NCBI GenBank assembly: GCA_025201765.1
Contig: MU623509.1
Coordinates: 1-63,372, forward strand
DNA from: Daldinia sp. FL1419
Taxonomy: Eukaryota; Ascomycota; Sordariomycetes; Xylariales; Hypoxylaceae
Length of the DNA stretch: 63,372 nt
Direction: 5' to 3'
The number at the start of each line of letters is the position of its first letter. Positions within the stretch are counted from its first letter, which is position 1. The notes under the pieces were generated by a model, which was given only the letters and a program-made list of their open reading frames with translations, ran no database searches and had not been told where the DNA came from. This document shows positions 1 to 12,684 of the stretch, one piece after another. Made by a program: the position numbers and the translations under genes.

Positions 1-3000
1 AATATTTTATAAAAATTTAAATTTACCCTTAAGGACCCTAATATAAATTTTAATTATAAAATAATTATTAATATTATATATTTAGAAAAATAATTGGTTT
101 TATATATGATTAATATTATTATTAATTTTTAGATAATATAATTTATAAAAGATATTATAATTAAAAAAATGTAAGAAATGTTAAAAAAATGTTAGATTAA
201 TATCTATTTTAATTTTTTAAATATTATTTCTTATAATATAGGAATAAATTTTAATAATTTGGAGTTTTGAAATGAAGTATGCGTTACTAGAATTATATAT
301 TATCAAATATTAATTAAAATATATTAGTTTATTAGTAAGGTAGAAGGGTACTACAATCTAATTTATTAAATTTATAAAATAATTATAAATAAATTCTAAG
401 ATTCTGATTTAAAAATATTATAGTTATAGATGGTTGTAAAGGTAGTTAATAATATAACCAATTTTAATAGATTAATTCCCATATTATTTATCTTTAAAAC
501 CTACTCTTAAATTAATATGGATTTATTATTTATACTTATTTAGACTTATTATATCCTAATAATGTAAAAGATTATAATTAAAATTAAAAAGATTAAGTTA
601 TAATATTTTATTTGAAATATACTTAATATTTATAATAATTTTAATATTATAAAAATACTACCTATATTTTTACCTATTAATAATAAAATTTTTATTTATT
701 AAAAAAAGAATAGATAAAAAAACTTTTATAAAATTATTATAATTATTAATAAAGATATTATTATGATATTTAATATATCCAGAAGAACATCTATATTTTG
801 GAATTTTTATATCAAACCCTACATTTAACCTAAAGATAATTTAATACCTATTAAGGAATTTTAAATATAATTACCTAAACCTACATTTAACTTAAATAAT
901 TATAAAATAATTTTAGAAGAAGATCTTATATATATTAATAATCTTTTATATATTAATATTTTATATCTTAATAATAAGGAATAAAATAATTTAACTTTAA
1001 TACTTTAATTATATATAATAAAAAAGATTATTACCATAAGAAAATCATATAAAATATTAAATATAAAGGAATTTAATACATTATTCAATAAAAGAATCTT
1101 ATAACTTAAAATATATAATATATTAATTTATTAAAGAATAATAATTTTCAAATTATAAATAATCTATAAAATAAAGGAAAAAAATATATTAATATCTTAT
1201 AAAAAATTAAAATTTATTATTTAAAACTATAATAATCCTAATAAAGAGTTTATTATAATATATATCCCTACCATCCAAAGGGTAAATCAATATTTTATTT
1301 TGATTTTAACTCCAATTCTTTAATATTAAGATATAAAAATCATAATAAAAAATATTATTATAACATATATCTAATTTAAAACATCTATATAATAAATAAT
1401 ATTTATATAATTATTAATAAAATTAAAAAATAAATACCCTAAAGGGATATTATTATGTATTATTAAATTGTTATATAATTTGATTAAATTAGAAATATAT
1501 TAATTTAAAACTTATTTATATTATTATTAATAAGAATTTAATATGAAATTATTAATATTTAATTTATACCTATTAATAATAAATATAACCCCATTTAGAA
1601 TTATAAATTTTTAAATAAATAATATCTTAAATATCAATATTATAGAATTTTTGGTAGTAGAAGATAAAACATTTATTAAAATCAGGATTAAAGCATACCC
1701 CCAAAAGATACTAAATATTAGAATCAAAAATTTCAATAATTTATATTTTATTATCCATAAAGAGGGTTATAATATAATTATTATATAAAAGGGATAAATT
1801 AAAAAACTTAAATAGTTAAATATAAAATCATTAAATGTAATTAAGAAGTTTATTAAATAATAAATATAAAAAATATATATTTCCTCCATTTACCAACCTA
1901 AAATAACCTTCAATTATTTAACAACAACCTAATACTTAAAATTGGATTTTAAAAAAATAAAAACCTTTAATACCTAAATCAAATAATAAATAAATAATCA
2001 ATTATAAGGATTTAACTACATCAACCTAAATCCCTAAAATTTACACCTATACATCTTTATTAATAATTTATTTACAAATAATAAAGATTTAAATTTATAA
2101 ATTAATTATATTATTATATTAAATAATAAAGAACCAATTAATTAAAATAATAAAATCTAGATTATTAATAATATTATTTATTAATTATTTACTAAATATA
2201 AATATATCATTTAAAATATATTTACCAATAAAATCTACAAAATAATTTAAGGCTTTAATATTAAATATATTATTTATTATATAATTAATATCATCTTAAA
2301 ATGCCTTTCATTATTCAAAGTTCCATTAATCCTATATATTAATTTATTTTCCTTATATTAATACCTTATCTAAATAAATAATATTAACAAAAAAAAATTA
2401 AAAATTAATTTAATAACCTTACAATAATCATATAAAAATTGGAAAATTAATAATATTTAGTGAATTTATAATATATATAATCTTATAAATATTATAATAA
2501 AGGCATTTTTAAATAAGGTTATATAAATATTAATAAAAAATAACCAGATTAATCTGTAATTAAAGGGATAAATAAAACAAAAATTAAGTATTAAATTCGC
2601 AACATAATTGTGAAAAGAAAATAGAATAAATGATAATTATATAACTTATATCCTCAATTTAACATACGATCCCTAAAAAGTACTTATATATTTATTATTA
2701 TATAAGGATAAGTTTCCTACCTATCTCTCTTAAATAGCTTTCTTCTTTAAACAATTACAATATATCAATCTTACCCCTATTATTATTTGCTTTATTATTA
2801 TCTTACTTTTACTTTACGTACATACCTACCAACAACATCTAATCCATTTTCGATATTTCAATACTTTAAATTGCTTTATATAATATTATTAAATTATATA
2901 TCATCTAATTATGCAATTTTAAAATGTTTTCTATATTTTAGATTTTTAATATTAATTATATAAAGGTTTTGGATATATTAAGGTTGGTTTAAGATTTTGG

Positions 3001-3977
3001 AGTTAAATTAATATCCCTCACTCCTCATTCTTTCAATATCTATTTTCTTCAACCTAAAGTTATAATTGTCCTAATCAGATAGTATCAATTCTAATCAAAA
3101 TAATATAAGTAATATTGACCATATTTTTTAAATTTTTGTATATTTTAGTCCTAATTAATATTGGTTTTTATAATAACGGTCCTAATAGATAATCGTCTTA
3201 AAACTAAGGAATTATAGTGTTCGAAGACTCTTGTAGTCGCCATTGAACAGGAACTCTAATAGCTCCTATAGGATATACCCTACATTTCAATTAATCCATA
3301 ATAACCAAAAATTATATAAATTTGAGGATATAAGGTAACTATATTTTAATAGAAGTATCAAAATAATTAAATAAATAAACTATTATATATAACTATTTTA
3401 TAATGGTAGTGCGTATAATAAGGTATAAGCTTAAAAGAATATATATTATTTATATAAAATTATATAAAAATAATTTCTAAAAAATTATCTATGATTTATA
3501 TTAATTAGGTAAGAAAATAACTATTAAAGCCTATATATATCCAAATAAGTATGTATAAACCTTATAAGGATCTATCAGGGGGTCCTCCGGAATAGCTCCT
3601 ATTATATATTCCTGTTGCGTACTCCTATTACGTATCCCACATACTCACACTGCACCGGTTCAATATATAAGTATATAAGGTACTATTTGGAAAAGAATTT
3701 TAAAAATATAGTAATTAATAAAAATATTATAGCTGAATTTTAGAAAACCTTTAAAAAAGAATATAAACCATAAGAGAATATAATATTCTAAAATCTAATA
3801 TTTAAATAAAATATGATCTTATTAAATTCTAAAAAATTAATTACAATATTATTATTAAAATTATAATAATTTTAGATTAATTTTAAAAAATTAAATTAAA
3901 TTTGCGTAATTAACAAACCCTACTTAATTAATAAATTCTTTAATATTTTAAAAAATAATTATAATACATTCCTTATT
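1..3977. other. AT-rich, RIP-degraded repeat DNA, unidentified
   Basis: Almost pure A/T sequence rich in TpA and with very few C or G. I see no open frame of 60 codons and no recognisable motif. A stretch at about 2580-3660 keeps more C and G and holds two partly similar runs with the core TAGCTCCTAT, at about 3259 and 3592, which could be remains of another LTR or promoter. I could not find the 143-bp Copia LTR here. The upstream edge of the Copia element described next is therefore unknown, and this stretch may be a different element or a truncated 5' part of the same one. Confidence 0.6.
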
Positions 3978-5855
3978 ATATTTTTTTAAAATTACAATAT
4001 TATTTCTTTATAAAATAATATCAATCAAATTATTAAAATTACTATTAATATTAATAATATTATTAAATTAATTTAATAAAAAAAGTAAATTTAAAAGTTT
4101 AAAAATAAGAATAATAAAATAACTTTAATTAATTATTTTAATAAAGATAAGAAATATAAAGAAGGATTAGGTCTTACATACACTTACTATATAATTACAA
4201 AATACTACATTATAATCCATAATCTTACAAAATATTTTTAAAAATACCCAAAATTACAACTATAAAACTAACAAAATAATATAAAAAATAAACTTAAAAA
4301 GGTTAAAAAAAAAAAACCTATTATTATAACATTAATTTATAAAAATTTCTAAAGTATATTAAAACCTATAATTATTATAATATTCATAATATTTAATAAT
4401 ATTATAATTAAAATATTAATAAATTTACTAAAGCCAAATATCCTATTTAAATTTTTTTAAAAATATTTATTTAAAAAATCAAAATATAATATATTAAATA
4501 AAATACAAAATAATTAAATATAAAATATATTAACAAAATTATTAATTTTTATGGTTATTTTTATATTAAATTACATACCTGCTAACTTATTTACAGTAAG
4601 GGTATTAAAAACCTTAAAATTTATAATTATAAATAAATTTAAAATTAAAAAATTAACAATTAAATTTAAAAAAATAATCATAATTAATAATAATTATAAT
4701 TAAATTAATTGTTATAATAAAATATTATTTATTAATTTATGCCTATATAAGGAACTACATATCTATAACATTAATAAAAAAATTATTATACCTAAATTCC
4801 AAAGTATTACAATAATTAAAATTATTATAAATAAGAATTTTGAAATAATTAAAATTTTAAATATTATATATTACCTTAACCTAACCTACAACTTTATTTT
4901 AATATTATAATTAACCTATAAAAGTATTAAATTCTTATTTCAATAGGATTTAATTTATAAAATTAAAAATAAAAAAATATTTTTAACTACAATTAAAATA
5001 AATAACTTATATATAATTAATTAAAAAAATAATTATTTTAATATAATAGATTTTAATATAACTCTTCATTCTTACTTTATATTTAATTTTTTACTTAAAA
5101 TGTAATATAAAAAATTAAAATATTTTAATAATTAAAATTTTAAAAAATTAATAAAAATATTTATAAATATAAAACCTTTAAAAAAATATTATTTATATAA
5201 AATTTATATAAAAGGTAAAATAAATAAAATATCTTATAAAAAATCTTTAAAAAAAGATATTTATAAATTGGAATTATTATATTTAAATAAAATTAATATA
5301 TTTATAAATATTTAAGGCATTAATAATTATAAAGGTTAATTAATAATAATTTATAATTTCTTATATATAACCTAAGCCATTCCATTTAAAAGCCCAAAAA
5401 ATTAATTACAAAATTTTTAAAAATTTTTTTAAAAAGTAAGAAAAATCTGAATAACATTATTATATAATTACTTTAAATATTTTAGATATATATATTAATA
5501 ATAAATTTAAATATTTTTATTAATAAAAAAATATAATAATTAAATATATAATTATAAAATAATTTTAATTAGGAAATCTTATTAAAAATATTATTAATAA
5601 ATTTAAGATTAAGATAAAGATTATTTTTATATAAATTAAAAAAATGGGATATTAAATAAATATTAATTAATTATTATATAAATAATTTTATATATTATGA
5701 ATAAATTATTTTATAATGTTTTAAATAAGATCCTATATAAGATTTGATATGGAGATATATCAAATTTAATATATATGATTATTTTAGACTTAAATGGATA
5801 TTATTTAAAAGATTAAAAAATTAATATATTCTAAAAAAAGATTATAATTTGTAAG

Positions 5856-6065
5856 ATGTTAGGCTATATAAATAATAATATATATATTTATAAGGTATTT
5901 TTAATAAATAAAAATAAAATAATTAATATTAATAATGTAATATTTAAAGAAGAATATTTATATATATTAATAAATGAATTTATAATCTTAGGAAAATATA
6001 TAAAATTTAAATTAATATTATTATTATTATTATATATATATATAAAAAATGATGATATTATTTAA
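5856..6065 (+). pseudogene. Copia pol relic, segment after integrase core
   Basis: The 69-codon fragment has the spacing of the Copia segment that follows the integrase core (GY..., IYxV, then DKVVxxxDVxF). Aspartates have become asparagines (NNVIF for DVxF), as expected from G-to-A changes. It is homologous to the minus-strand fragment at 61272-61481, which keeps more of the original residues (NKDKVV). It is not a functional gene. Confidence 0.75.
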
Positions 6066-6938
6066 GAATTATTTAAAAATTAAATTATATTAAAATTGAT
6101 TTTAGGTTAAATAGGCCTTAATTTACCATTTGTATCTGAAGAACCTAATAATATATTATAAAATGAACGATTAGAAAATCCTATGCCTCCAGAAAGATTA
6201 AGCATATAATTAGGAACACCTATGCGAGAATAATGAGAATAACTTTTTAGATTATATATGGGTAGTTTTTTATAGGAACTTTTTAAATATGAATTTAAAT
6301 AAATGGTATTATAATTATTATTATATAAATATCAATTTAAAATAAATTTAACCTTTATATATATTATATATCTAATTAATATCATAATTATTATTATAGA
6401 ATTTAAACCCAAATTATATTAAAAGGTTAAATATAATCTTAGGTGGTTTGAATAGTATAAGGTTATGGGTATTAAATATTAATCATTAATAAATAATTGT
6501 ACATAAGAGTTCTATAATTTATTAATAAGATAAAAATTATTTTTAAATAAATGGATCTATAAAATAAAGAAGGATCTTAATGGGGAGATTATTTAATATA
6601 AAATTAGATAGGTTATATAAAGTTTTAAATAAATTAAAGGGTTAAATTATATTAATATCTTTACTTTAATTATTAAATCTATAAATTATAAGATAATCTT
6701 TATTATAATAATTATTTTGGATTTAAAAATCAAATAAATAAATATAATTATAATATTTTTATATAGGGATATTAATAAAGATATATATATTAAATAATTT
6801 TTTAAGTTTAATAATAAAATAGGTAAATATTATAAATTTAAAAAGACCTTATATAACTTTAAATAAGTATTAAAGGTATAATATTAGATATTATTAGTAT
6901 ATTTATTCATTTTAGGTTTTAAAACATTAAATTTAAAT

Positions 6939-7142
6939 GTGGATATATTTATAAAAGGTTATAATTATATAATAATTTATATTAATAATTTATTAATTAT
7001 TAGATCTTCCAAAACCAAAATTAATAAAATTAAGGTTAAATTTATTAAAAAATTTAAAATAATTAATTTAAATCCTTATTTATATTATTTAAGAATAGCC
7101 ATTAAAAGGAATTACTTTAATAAAATTATAAAGTTCAATTAA
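6939..7142 (+). pseudogene. Copia reverse transcriptase relic (YVDD decayed to YINN)
   Basis: The fragment contains IIYINNLLII, followed by a lysine-rich helix, KFKIINL and YYLR. This is the spacing of the Copia RT core: YVDDLLI, then an FxMxDLG segment and YxLG. The two catalytic aspartates read as asparagine, a G-to-A transition at each. The homologous minus-strand copy at 58586-58789 keeps the glycine in NLGPYLYYLG. The enzyme is dead. Confidence 0.8.
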
Positions 7143-8393
7143 AAAATATATTTAAAAAAAATTATAAAAAATTTTAATTAATAAGAATTTAACTTTATAA
7201 TTATTTTAATTAATATATTAAAAATTATAGAATTTTTAAATAATTATATTATATTAATTAAGGATGTTAAATGATATATATAAATTATAAAATATTTAAT
7301 ATATATTATAATAGATATTAAATTAAATATAATATATATTGTTTTATATTTAAACTATTATATAAAAAACCTTATTATAATATATTTAATAGTAATAAAA
7401 AAGATCTTTAAATATTTTAAAGATATCTTAACTTATAAACTTATATATTAAAAAAATTTGGGTAATTTTATAAAATAAATAGATATTAACTTCATAAGAT
7501 ACATATAATTTAAATAATTAATTTTAAAATATATTTTTAATATTAATAATAGGGTTATTAATTAATTATTAAAAAAATAACCTATTATAATTATATTAAT
7601 ATGTAAATTTAAATTCAAAGGTATAATAAATATTACAAAAACAAATATATAATTGTATTATTTATTAATAAAATTAATAATAATATAAGATTAAATTATT
7701 ATTATAGTTATTTTTAGGAATAATCAAGGAACATTAATATTAACCAAAAATCCTTAATTTTATATATATATTAAATATATTAAAATAAATATATATTTTT
7801 CTTAAAAAAAATAATAATTTAATAAAATTAATTTTATATATACCCCTATTTAATAATAAATAATTAATGATTTTATTAAATTATTATTTAAAAATATATT
7901 TATTAAGTTTAAAAATGCCCTAAAATTCCAATTATAAAATAAATAAGAGATTTTAAGAAAAAAACATTCCACAATTAATAAAAATCTTAATATAAAATAA
8001 TTTCTAATAAATACAAATTAAAAGTTTTAAATCCAAACCAAATTTAACTTTTAAATACAATTAAAAACACCTTTATACATATTACTAAAAGCTTTAAAAG
8101 GTAATATATTTTTTATATTATATAAAAAAAAAAAGAGGGAAGAATTCCTTATATATATATATATTAATTAATAAAGGTTAAAATATAATATAATATAAAC
8201 ATATTATACAATAAAAAATATTTAATTTAAATAATTAAAAAAGGAAAGGTTAAAAGACTTATTTTATAAAGGTTCTAATAAAGACCTATTCTTATTAAAT
8301 AATATATTTTAAATTTTAAGAAATATAAAAATACAAATAAAATCAAATTAAAAGGATATTTAGGGTTAGTTACAAATATAATTTAAATAAAAA

Positions 8394-8536
8394 TATTAGA
8401 ATATATATAATTAATATATAAGGATATAATATGCCCCACATCTATAATTTTATATATTATAGATATACTTATCTATTCTCTAAGATAAACTTGATAATAC
8501 AAGTAACTTACCTTATACATACATTCTATTTCAACA
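8394..8536 (+). repeat. 143-bp 3' LTR of left Copia copy
   Basis: It starts TATTAGAATATATA (decayed from TGTTGG) and ends CTATTTCAACA. It is exactly as long as the LTR at 57186-57328 on the other strand. By hand alignment the two differ at about 19 positions, all transitions and no indels. The sequence changes abruptly to normal composition at 8537. Confidence 0.85.
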
Positions 8537-9270
8537 AGTACATCCATGTTGGATGCTGGCCAGCCCTTGATATCTTCAAGGGTTTTGAGGACGTGGCTTT
8601 GCCGCAAATCGAGGCATTGATGAAAGCTAACACTTTGACTACTTATGTATTTGTCCTCTGTCTTAGTGGTTACGTCAACGAGATATACTAATAGCGGATG
8701 GAGTAGAATCTGGGCCCGCAAGATAAAGTGAGGGCTGATGGTGGTCGGACAACTATTATTCACCCCTTTTGCTCGTTTATCACAGGTCCCCGTACGGATG
8801 GGGAGGACTTGATACTCATTATAGAGATTAAGCTGTCTGAGTTAGATTTGGTAAAAAGTGTATGTGGACGAAGCGGGCCATTATAAGCGCCTTGAGCTTT
8901 TTAAACTGAACGTGAATACGGAACAGAAGCAGAAAGATGAGCCAGGTATTGTCGGACTAATCTCGTGGAATGGGTCATGACTTCATCATACTACTCCTAT
9001 CTTTACTAATTGATGCTGTCGTATAGGTATATCTTTCGTTTAGCATGAGCTGGTGGGTCTTTCGTGAGTCAATCGACGATCTCGTTGTTTTCCGTGATCG
9101 GCCGGATATAGTACAATAGCGTATTGAAGGCCCACGATATGCCCCCCCTGATGACTCTAGTGCTATTTTTAAGATAAATACCCCAAAATCTCCTGGTATT
9201 ATATTGATATATTCCCTAAACCTTTACTTCTATACTACTTAGGTACCTTTAGTACTAGCACTCTGTCACA
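8537..9270. other. Intergenic boundary DNA, no supported gene
   Basis: Ordinary composition begins immediately after the LTR. Short frames cross it on both strands (for example 8537-8691 plus and 8540-8763 minus), but none matches a family I know. It includes the promoter of the glutathione transferase gene that starts at 9271. Confidence 0.5.
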
Positions 9271-10180
9271 ATGGGAGACCACAAAGTCAAGATAGACTAT
9301 ACTCTTCATGTATATTTCACCCGATACTCAAGTAAGACAATAGCCACGAGAGACCCGGAATGATTGAAATGTTGAAGACTAATCGTTGATTACAGGTTGG
9401 GGATCGCGAGTAGAATTGCTCCTTTCATACTTTCAGATTCCCTGCGATGTTAAACTTTATGGAATGGGTAATCCAGTAGCCGCACCGCCGCCGAGCTTTG
9501 CCAAAGGCCTACTCCCTGCCTTGCAAGTAGGTTCAGAAAGCGAAGATTTCGCAATCGCCGACTCTCTTGCGATAAGCGAGTTTTTGGCAGAGCAGCATCC
9601 GGAGCTCTACTTATGGCCCAAGGACCGCAAATTAAGGGCGCTGGCGCGAACGGCAGCATCGCAGATGCATTCTGGGTTTAGCGAGATTCGTAATACATTT
9701 GCAACCAATTTCCTTGGTAAGTATACCGGCGATATACCTATCACCGAGTCTGTTGCGAAGGAGATTAGGGGAATGGTGGAGCTCTGGAGTAAGGCGCGAG
9801 CGGACACCAAGAAAAGGTTACAAGAAGTGGGCGAAGAGGATGAAGGGTTTCTGTTCGGTGGGTTTAGCATCGCTGATGCATTTTTCTGGCCCGTCCTATG
9901 GGTAAGTAATTTGGAGACCTAAATTGGTATCTTGGGTTTTGCTAATTTTTCAATACAGCGTTTCCGCAGTTACCAATTGCCTCTGACTGGTATCAGCGAG
10001 GATGGATTGAAATGGATGGCGAAAATGTGGAATGATCCGATCATGAAGCTCCAGGCGCAAGAATATTTTCGACAAGCCAAAAGTCCGTTAAGCAGGATCG
10101 AGAAGTACGAAAACATCTTTAAAAACAGCTCTGATATCGAGTATGGCCAATTTACGGAAGACTGGACTTTTGAGTCGTAA
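9271..10180 (+). CDS. Glutathione S-transferase, bacterial YfcF/MHSGF type (GST-A)
   Basis: A cytosolic two-domain GST that would conjugate glutathione to an electrophile or act on a pathway intermediate. Three exons fit: 9271-9331, 9396-9901 and 9959-10180, with introns of 64 and 57 nt, giving 262 residues. The spliced N-terminus reads YFTRYSSWGSRVELLL, a thioredoxin-fold strand and helix whose serines could bind the glutathione thiol. SLAISEFLAE is the gamma-glutamyl-binding region. The all-alpha domain has LWP and the MHSGF motif followed by LR-like IRNTF. That LWP/MHSGF pairing is, from memory, typical of bacterial YfcF-like GSTs, so ancient transfer is possible. This is the first intact gene next to the RIP block. 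It reads the same way as the SDR behind it and shows no RIP damage itself. Class assignment is inference; GST fold is firm. Confidence 0.87.
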
Positions 10181-10303
10181 ATTCTGGAATATGGCGTAGC
10201 CTACGTCAGGGGTCCGGACCCGATTTTTTACCATGACCCGGCCGAGCACTCTTTCCAAGAAATCGTCCTCACGGCGCGACCCGATTGTACCGGGGTTGGA
10301 GTC

Positions 10304-10354
10304 GCTCCTTCACTCCGAGTGAAGCCCAAGGGCTCGGGGTGGCAATGAAGGAGC
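10304..10354. repeat. Nested inverted repeat / hairpin
   Basis: GCTCCTTCA at 10304-10312 is matched by TGAAGGAGC at 10346-10354. Inside lies an 8-bp palindrome around one base, CTTCACTC-C-GAGTGAAG at 10308-10324. The two foldings are mutually exclusive. It could be a 3'-UTR structure, a protein-binding palindrome or the relic of a small inverted-repeat element. Confidence 0.55.
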
Positions 10355-10561
10355 AGTCTTCCATATAAGATCTTATTATTACTTATTAGTAAACTAGGCA
10401 TAAACAGATGTAGTTTTACTTAACGATAGTCTAATAATAGCGATGCGTTCTAGGATAGGTGGTGGCTGAATGAAGCCTCGTAACGACCCGGGATCTCGGG
10501 AAGTTAATATCCCCCGAAGCTGAAACCACATGATACGATATTACGATATAAAGCACCTGTA

Positions 10562-10567
10562 TATAAA
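10562..10567 (+). promoter_or_regulatory. TATA-like box of SDR gene
   Basis: TATAAA lies 90 nt before the SDR start codon, and another TATAAA lies at 10547-10552. The spacing suits a fungal core promoter. It is a pattern match only. Confidence 0.35.
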
Positions 10568-10656
10568 TCATCATTGGCCTCCTATTTCCATACGGCCAAG
10601 ATATTGCACAATTAGTTTTTTAGTTACCGAATTTATCTATAGTTAATCGATTTAAG

Positions 10657-11616
10657 ATGCCTTCATTCAATCCAGGAAAGGATATACCCGATTTATCGGG
10701 GAAAGTTGTATTTGTCACCGGAGGTGAATTTACGGTTGATACGTATAAAAAGAAAATAGCTAACAATAATATAGGTACCTCAGGGATTGGAAAAGAAGTA
10801 GTTCTTTTCCTAGCTTCGCATAATCCCTCTCATATCTATTTCACTGGTCGAAATACAGAAGCTGGCGCTACAGTTGTTACTGAGGCTAAGGCCAAGGGTC
10901 CAAGCACTGAAGTTATTTTCATTAAGTGTGATCTCTGTTCACCCCGCGCCAAGATCCGAGAAGCCATCGCAGAGACTTTTAAATCGGACCGCCTTGACAT
11001 ATTTATCGCCAATGCAGGCATTATGGCGACTCCCCCTGGATTGACGGAAGAGGGCTTCGAGATACAATGGGGCAGCAATTATCTCGGGCATGCCGTGATA
11101 CTCCAGCTCTTACGTCCTATTCTACTACGCACGGCAGAGAGCGGCACTGACGTAAGACATGTTGAAGTCACATCATACGGACACAATTATGCCCCGCCTG
11201 GAGGTATTCAGTTCGAGCATTTACGAGAGCCCGATGCTGTCGGTGAATTCACGAGATATGGTCAGAGTAAGTTGGCGCAGATCTTGTACTGCAAGGCAAT
11301 GGTGAAGCATTACCCGCAAATTACAAGTATCCCAGTCCACCCGGGAGTGGGCAAGACAGGCATACTGCAGCATACTAAGCAATCAATGATAAAGCGCATG
11401 ATCTCAGCAACCAGCTTCCTGCTAAAGAGCGCCGCCGACTTGGCGCAAAACCCACTGTGGGCAGCCACTTCTCCGCGTGAAAAAATAGAGAATGGGCAAT
11501 ACTACGAGCCAGTGGGGAAGAAGACGGCACCGTCGAAGCTGGCTGGAGATGAGGCTTTGGCTGAAAAGCTTTGGGAGTGGACCGCCAATGAACTTAAAGA
11601 TCTAGAGGCGTTATAA
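10657..11616 (+). CDS. Short-chain dehydrogenase/reductase (retinol-dehydrogenase-like)
   Basis: An NAD(P)(H)-dependent oxidoreductase of the classical SDR family, probably oxidising or reducing a carbonyl of the cluster product. Read straight through, the frame has 319 codons, but the Rossmann loop is interrupted. Removing a 51-nt intron at 10724-10774 (GTGAAT...AATATAG, branch GCTAACA, no stop codon) restores TGGTSGIG at residues 21-28 and gives 302 residues. NAG of the NAGIM segment, the serine of VTSYGH, and YGQSK (Tyr184 and Lys188 after splicing) complete the catalytic set. The C-terminus is hydrophilic with no membrane segment. It follows GST-A on the same strand, with TATA-like boxes about 90-110 nt upstream. 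Substrate cannot be told from sequence. Confidence is high for the family, moderate for the intron. Confidence 0.9.
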   Translation: MPSFNPGKDIPDLSGKVVFVTGGEFTVDTYKKKIANNNIGTSGIGKEVVLFLASHNPSHIYFTGRNTEAGATVVTEAKAKGPSTEVIFIKCDLCSPRAKIREAIAETFKSDRLDIFIANAGIMATPPGLTEEGFEIQWGSNYLGHAVILQLLRPILLRTAESGTDVRHVEVTSYGHNYAPPGGIQFEHLREPDAVGEFTRYGQSKLAQILYCKAMVKHYPQITSIPVHPGVGKTGILQHTKQSMIKRMISATSFLLKSAADLAQNPLWAATSPREKIENGQYYEPVGKKTAPSKLAGDEALAEKLWEWTANELKDLEAL

Positions 11617-12684
11617 TTGGGTTGGGATGATTTTTGGAATTGGGATTAGACGTTGACGAGTTATGAGGGTATAACGATAAAAGGGGTAATGCTTTGTGTA
11701 GCGGTACCGTATCTTTGGAGCGTAGCGTGCGAAATTCACCTCATAAACATGATTCTTCACCTAAACAAATCGCCATAGTATCAAATGCATCTTTCGTTAT
11801 TTTATTTATTTAGTTATTAGAGTAAAATACTCTGAAAATCACAAGTGATTTAAACTAAGAAAACTTTGTAAGTAAAGTTTTGATTTTATTTGGAATCGGT
11901 ATGTATGTGGATCCTGTTGTGGCACGGACCATATGGCAGAATGTGGGAACAGGTTTGCTTGTAAATATCCTCACTTTGCTTCTTAGTATGTAGGTATTTT
12001 GGACAATTCAACAACCGATCAGTTTTACTACCAGACTTATTAGACCCTGACTATTATCCTAATAGCTGGTGTCCCAAGCCACGGTACTGATAGATGTAAA
12101 TGCACAATTTCAACCCACCCTAACAATGTTCTCTAATAACAATGTTCTTTAATAAAATTATACAAACAACTTTATGGTATAGATCGTTTCTCTAATATTA
12201 TTCACAAATCGTCTCAGACTTGGAGCATAATTGCGTACTGAATTGGTGGCAAACCCGCCCGGGCGTTTTCCCATTTTATACGATTGCTAGAAATACAAAC
12301 AATATAGTCTGTCAATTGGCTTGGTTAAAACCTATTCCTTACATGACGACTTCGCAATTTGTAAAAATACTTGAAGTTAAATGTAAATTAAATTCATAAG
12401 AATTAATAATGTTTTGATAATCATGATAAATCAATTCTTACGTGAAGTTGAAGACTTGAAAGAAATAGTTTGATCAGGATTTAAGCTAACATAGGTATCT
12501 GACCTTCCCCGTAAATAGGGGTTACTTTAGGCCGGCTAGTACAAGTTTTGGTGGTGAGTCTCGCTATAATTCAATACGTACCTCGTAGTTATTAGTAATA
12601 GTTATTCCACGTTTAATTTCTTCACATGCTCACATAACTAATGCGACTTTAACAATCTTCAATCACTTAAGCATTATTTTTACT
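11617..12684. other. Intergenic region upstream of the regulator
   Basis: A 1.07-kb spacer, AT-leaning, containing the SDR 3' end and the promoter of the Zn2Cys6 gene. I see no coding frame and no convincing CGG-N-CCG operator pair. Confidence 0.5.

Larger units (their letters stand above)
3978..8536 (+). mobile_element. RIP-degraded Ty1/Copia LTR retrotransposon, left copy
   Basis: This stretch is collinear, in opposite orientation, with 57186-63372 once the nested insertion there is removed (about 4559 versus 4569 bp). The order of relics on the plus strand fits Copia pol: a post-integrase segment at 5856-6065, a reverse transcriptase segment with a decayed YVDD box at 6939-7142, then a 3' LTR ending in CAACA at 8536. 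All frames are broken and C has largely become T (G to A), as RIP produces. The start given is only the point where the right copy leaves the window. The real element probably extends further left, but no 5' LTR is recognisable. Confidence 0.85.
10181..10656. other. Intergenic region with hairpin, GST-A to SDR
   Basis: A 476-nt spacer holding the GST-A 3' end, the inverted repeat at 10304-10354 and the SDR promoter. No coding potential is seen. Confidence 0.6.

Noticed and set aside
3290..3700. Search for the 5' LTR of the left Copia copy
   Set aside because: No stretch matches the 143-bp LTR even allowing for transitions; the 5' end is unresolved.
8473..8763. Frames on both strands crossing the left LTR border
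   Set aside because: They run from LTR sequence into flanking DNA, so they cannot be one old gene.
10281..10360. Hairpin as a bacterial-type terminator
   Set aside because: Genome is eukaryotic; the structure is reported only as an inverted repeat.
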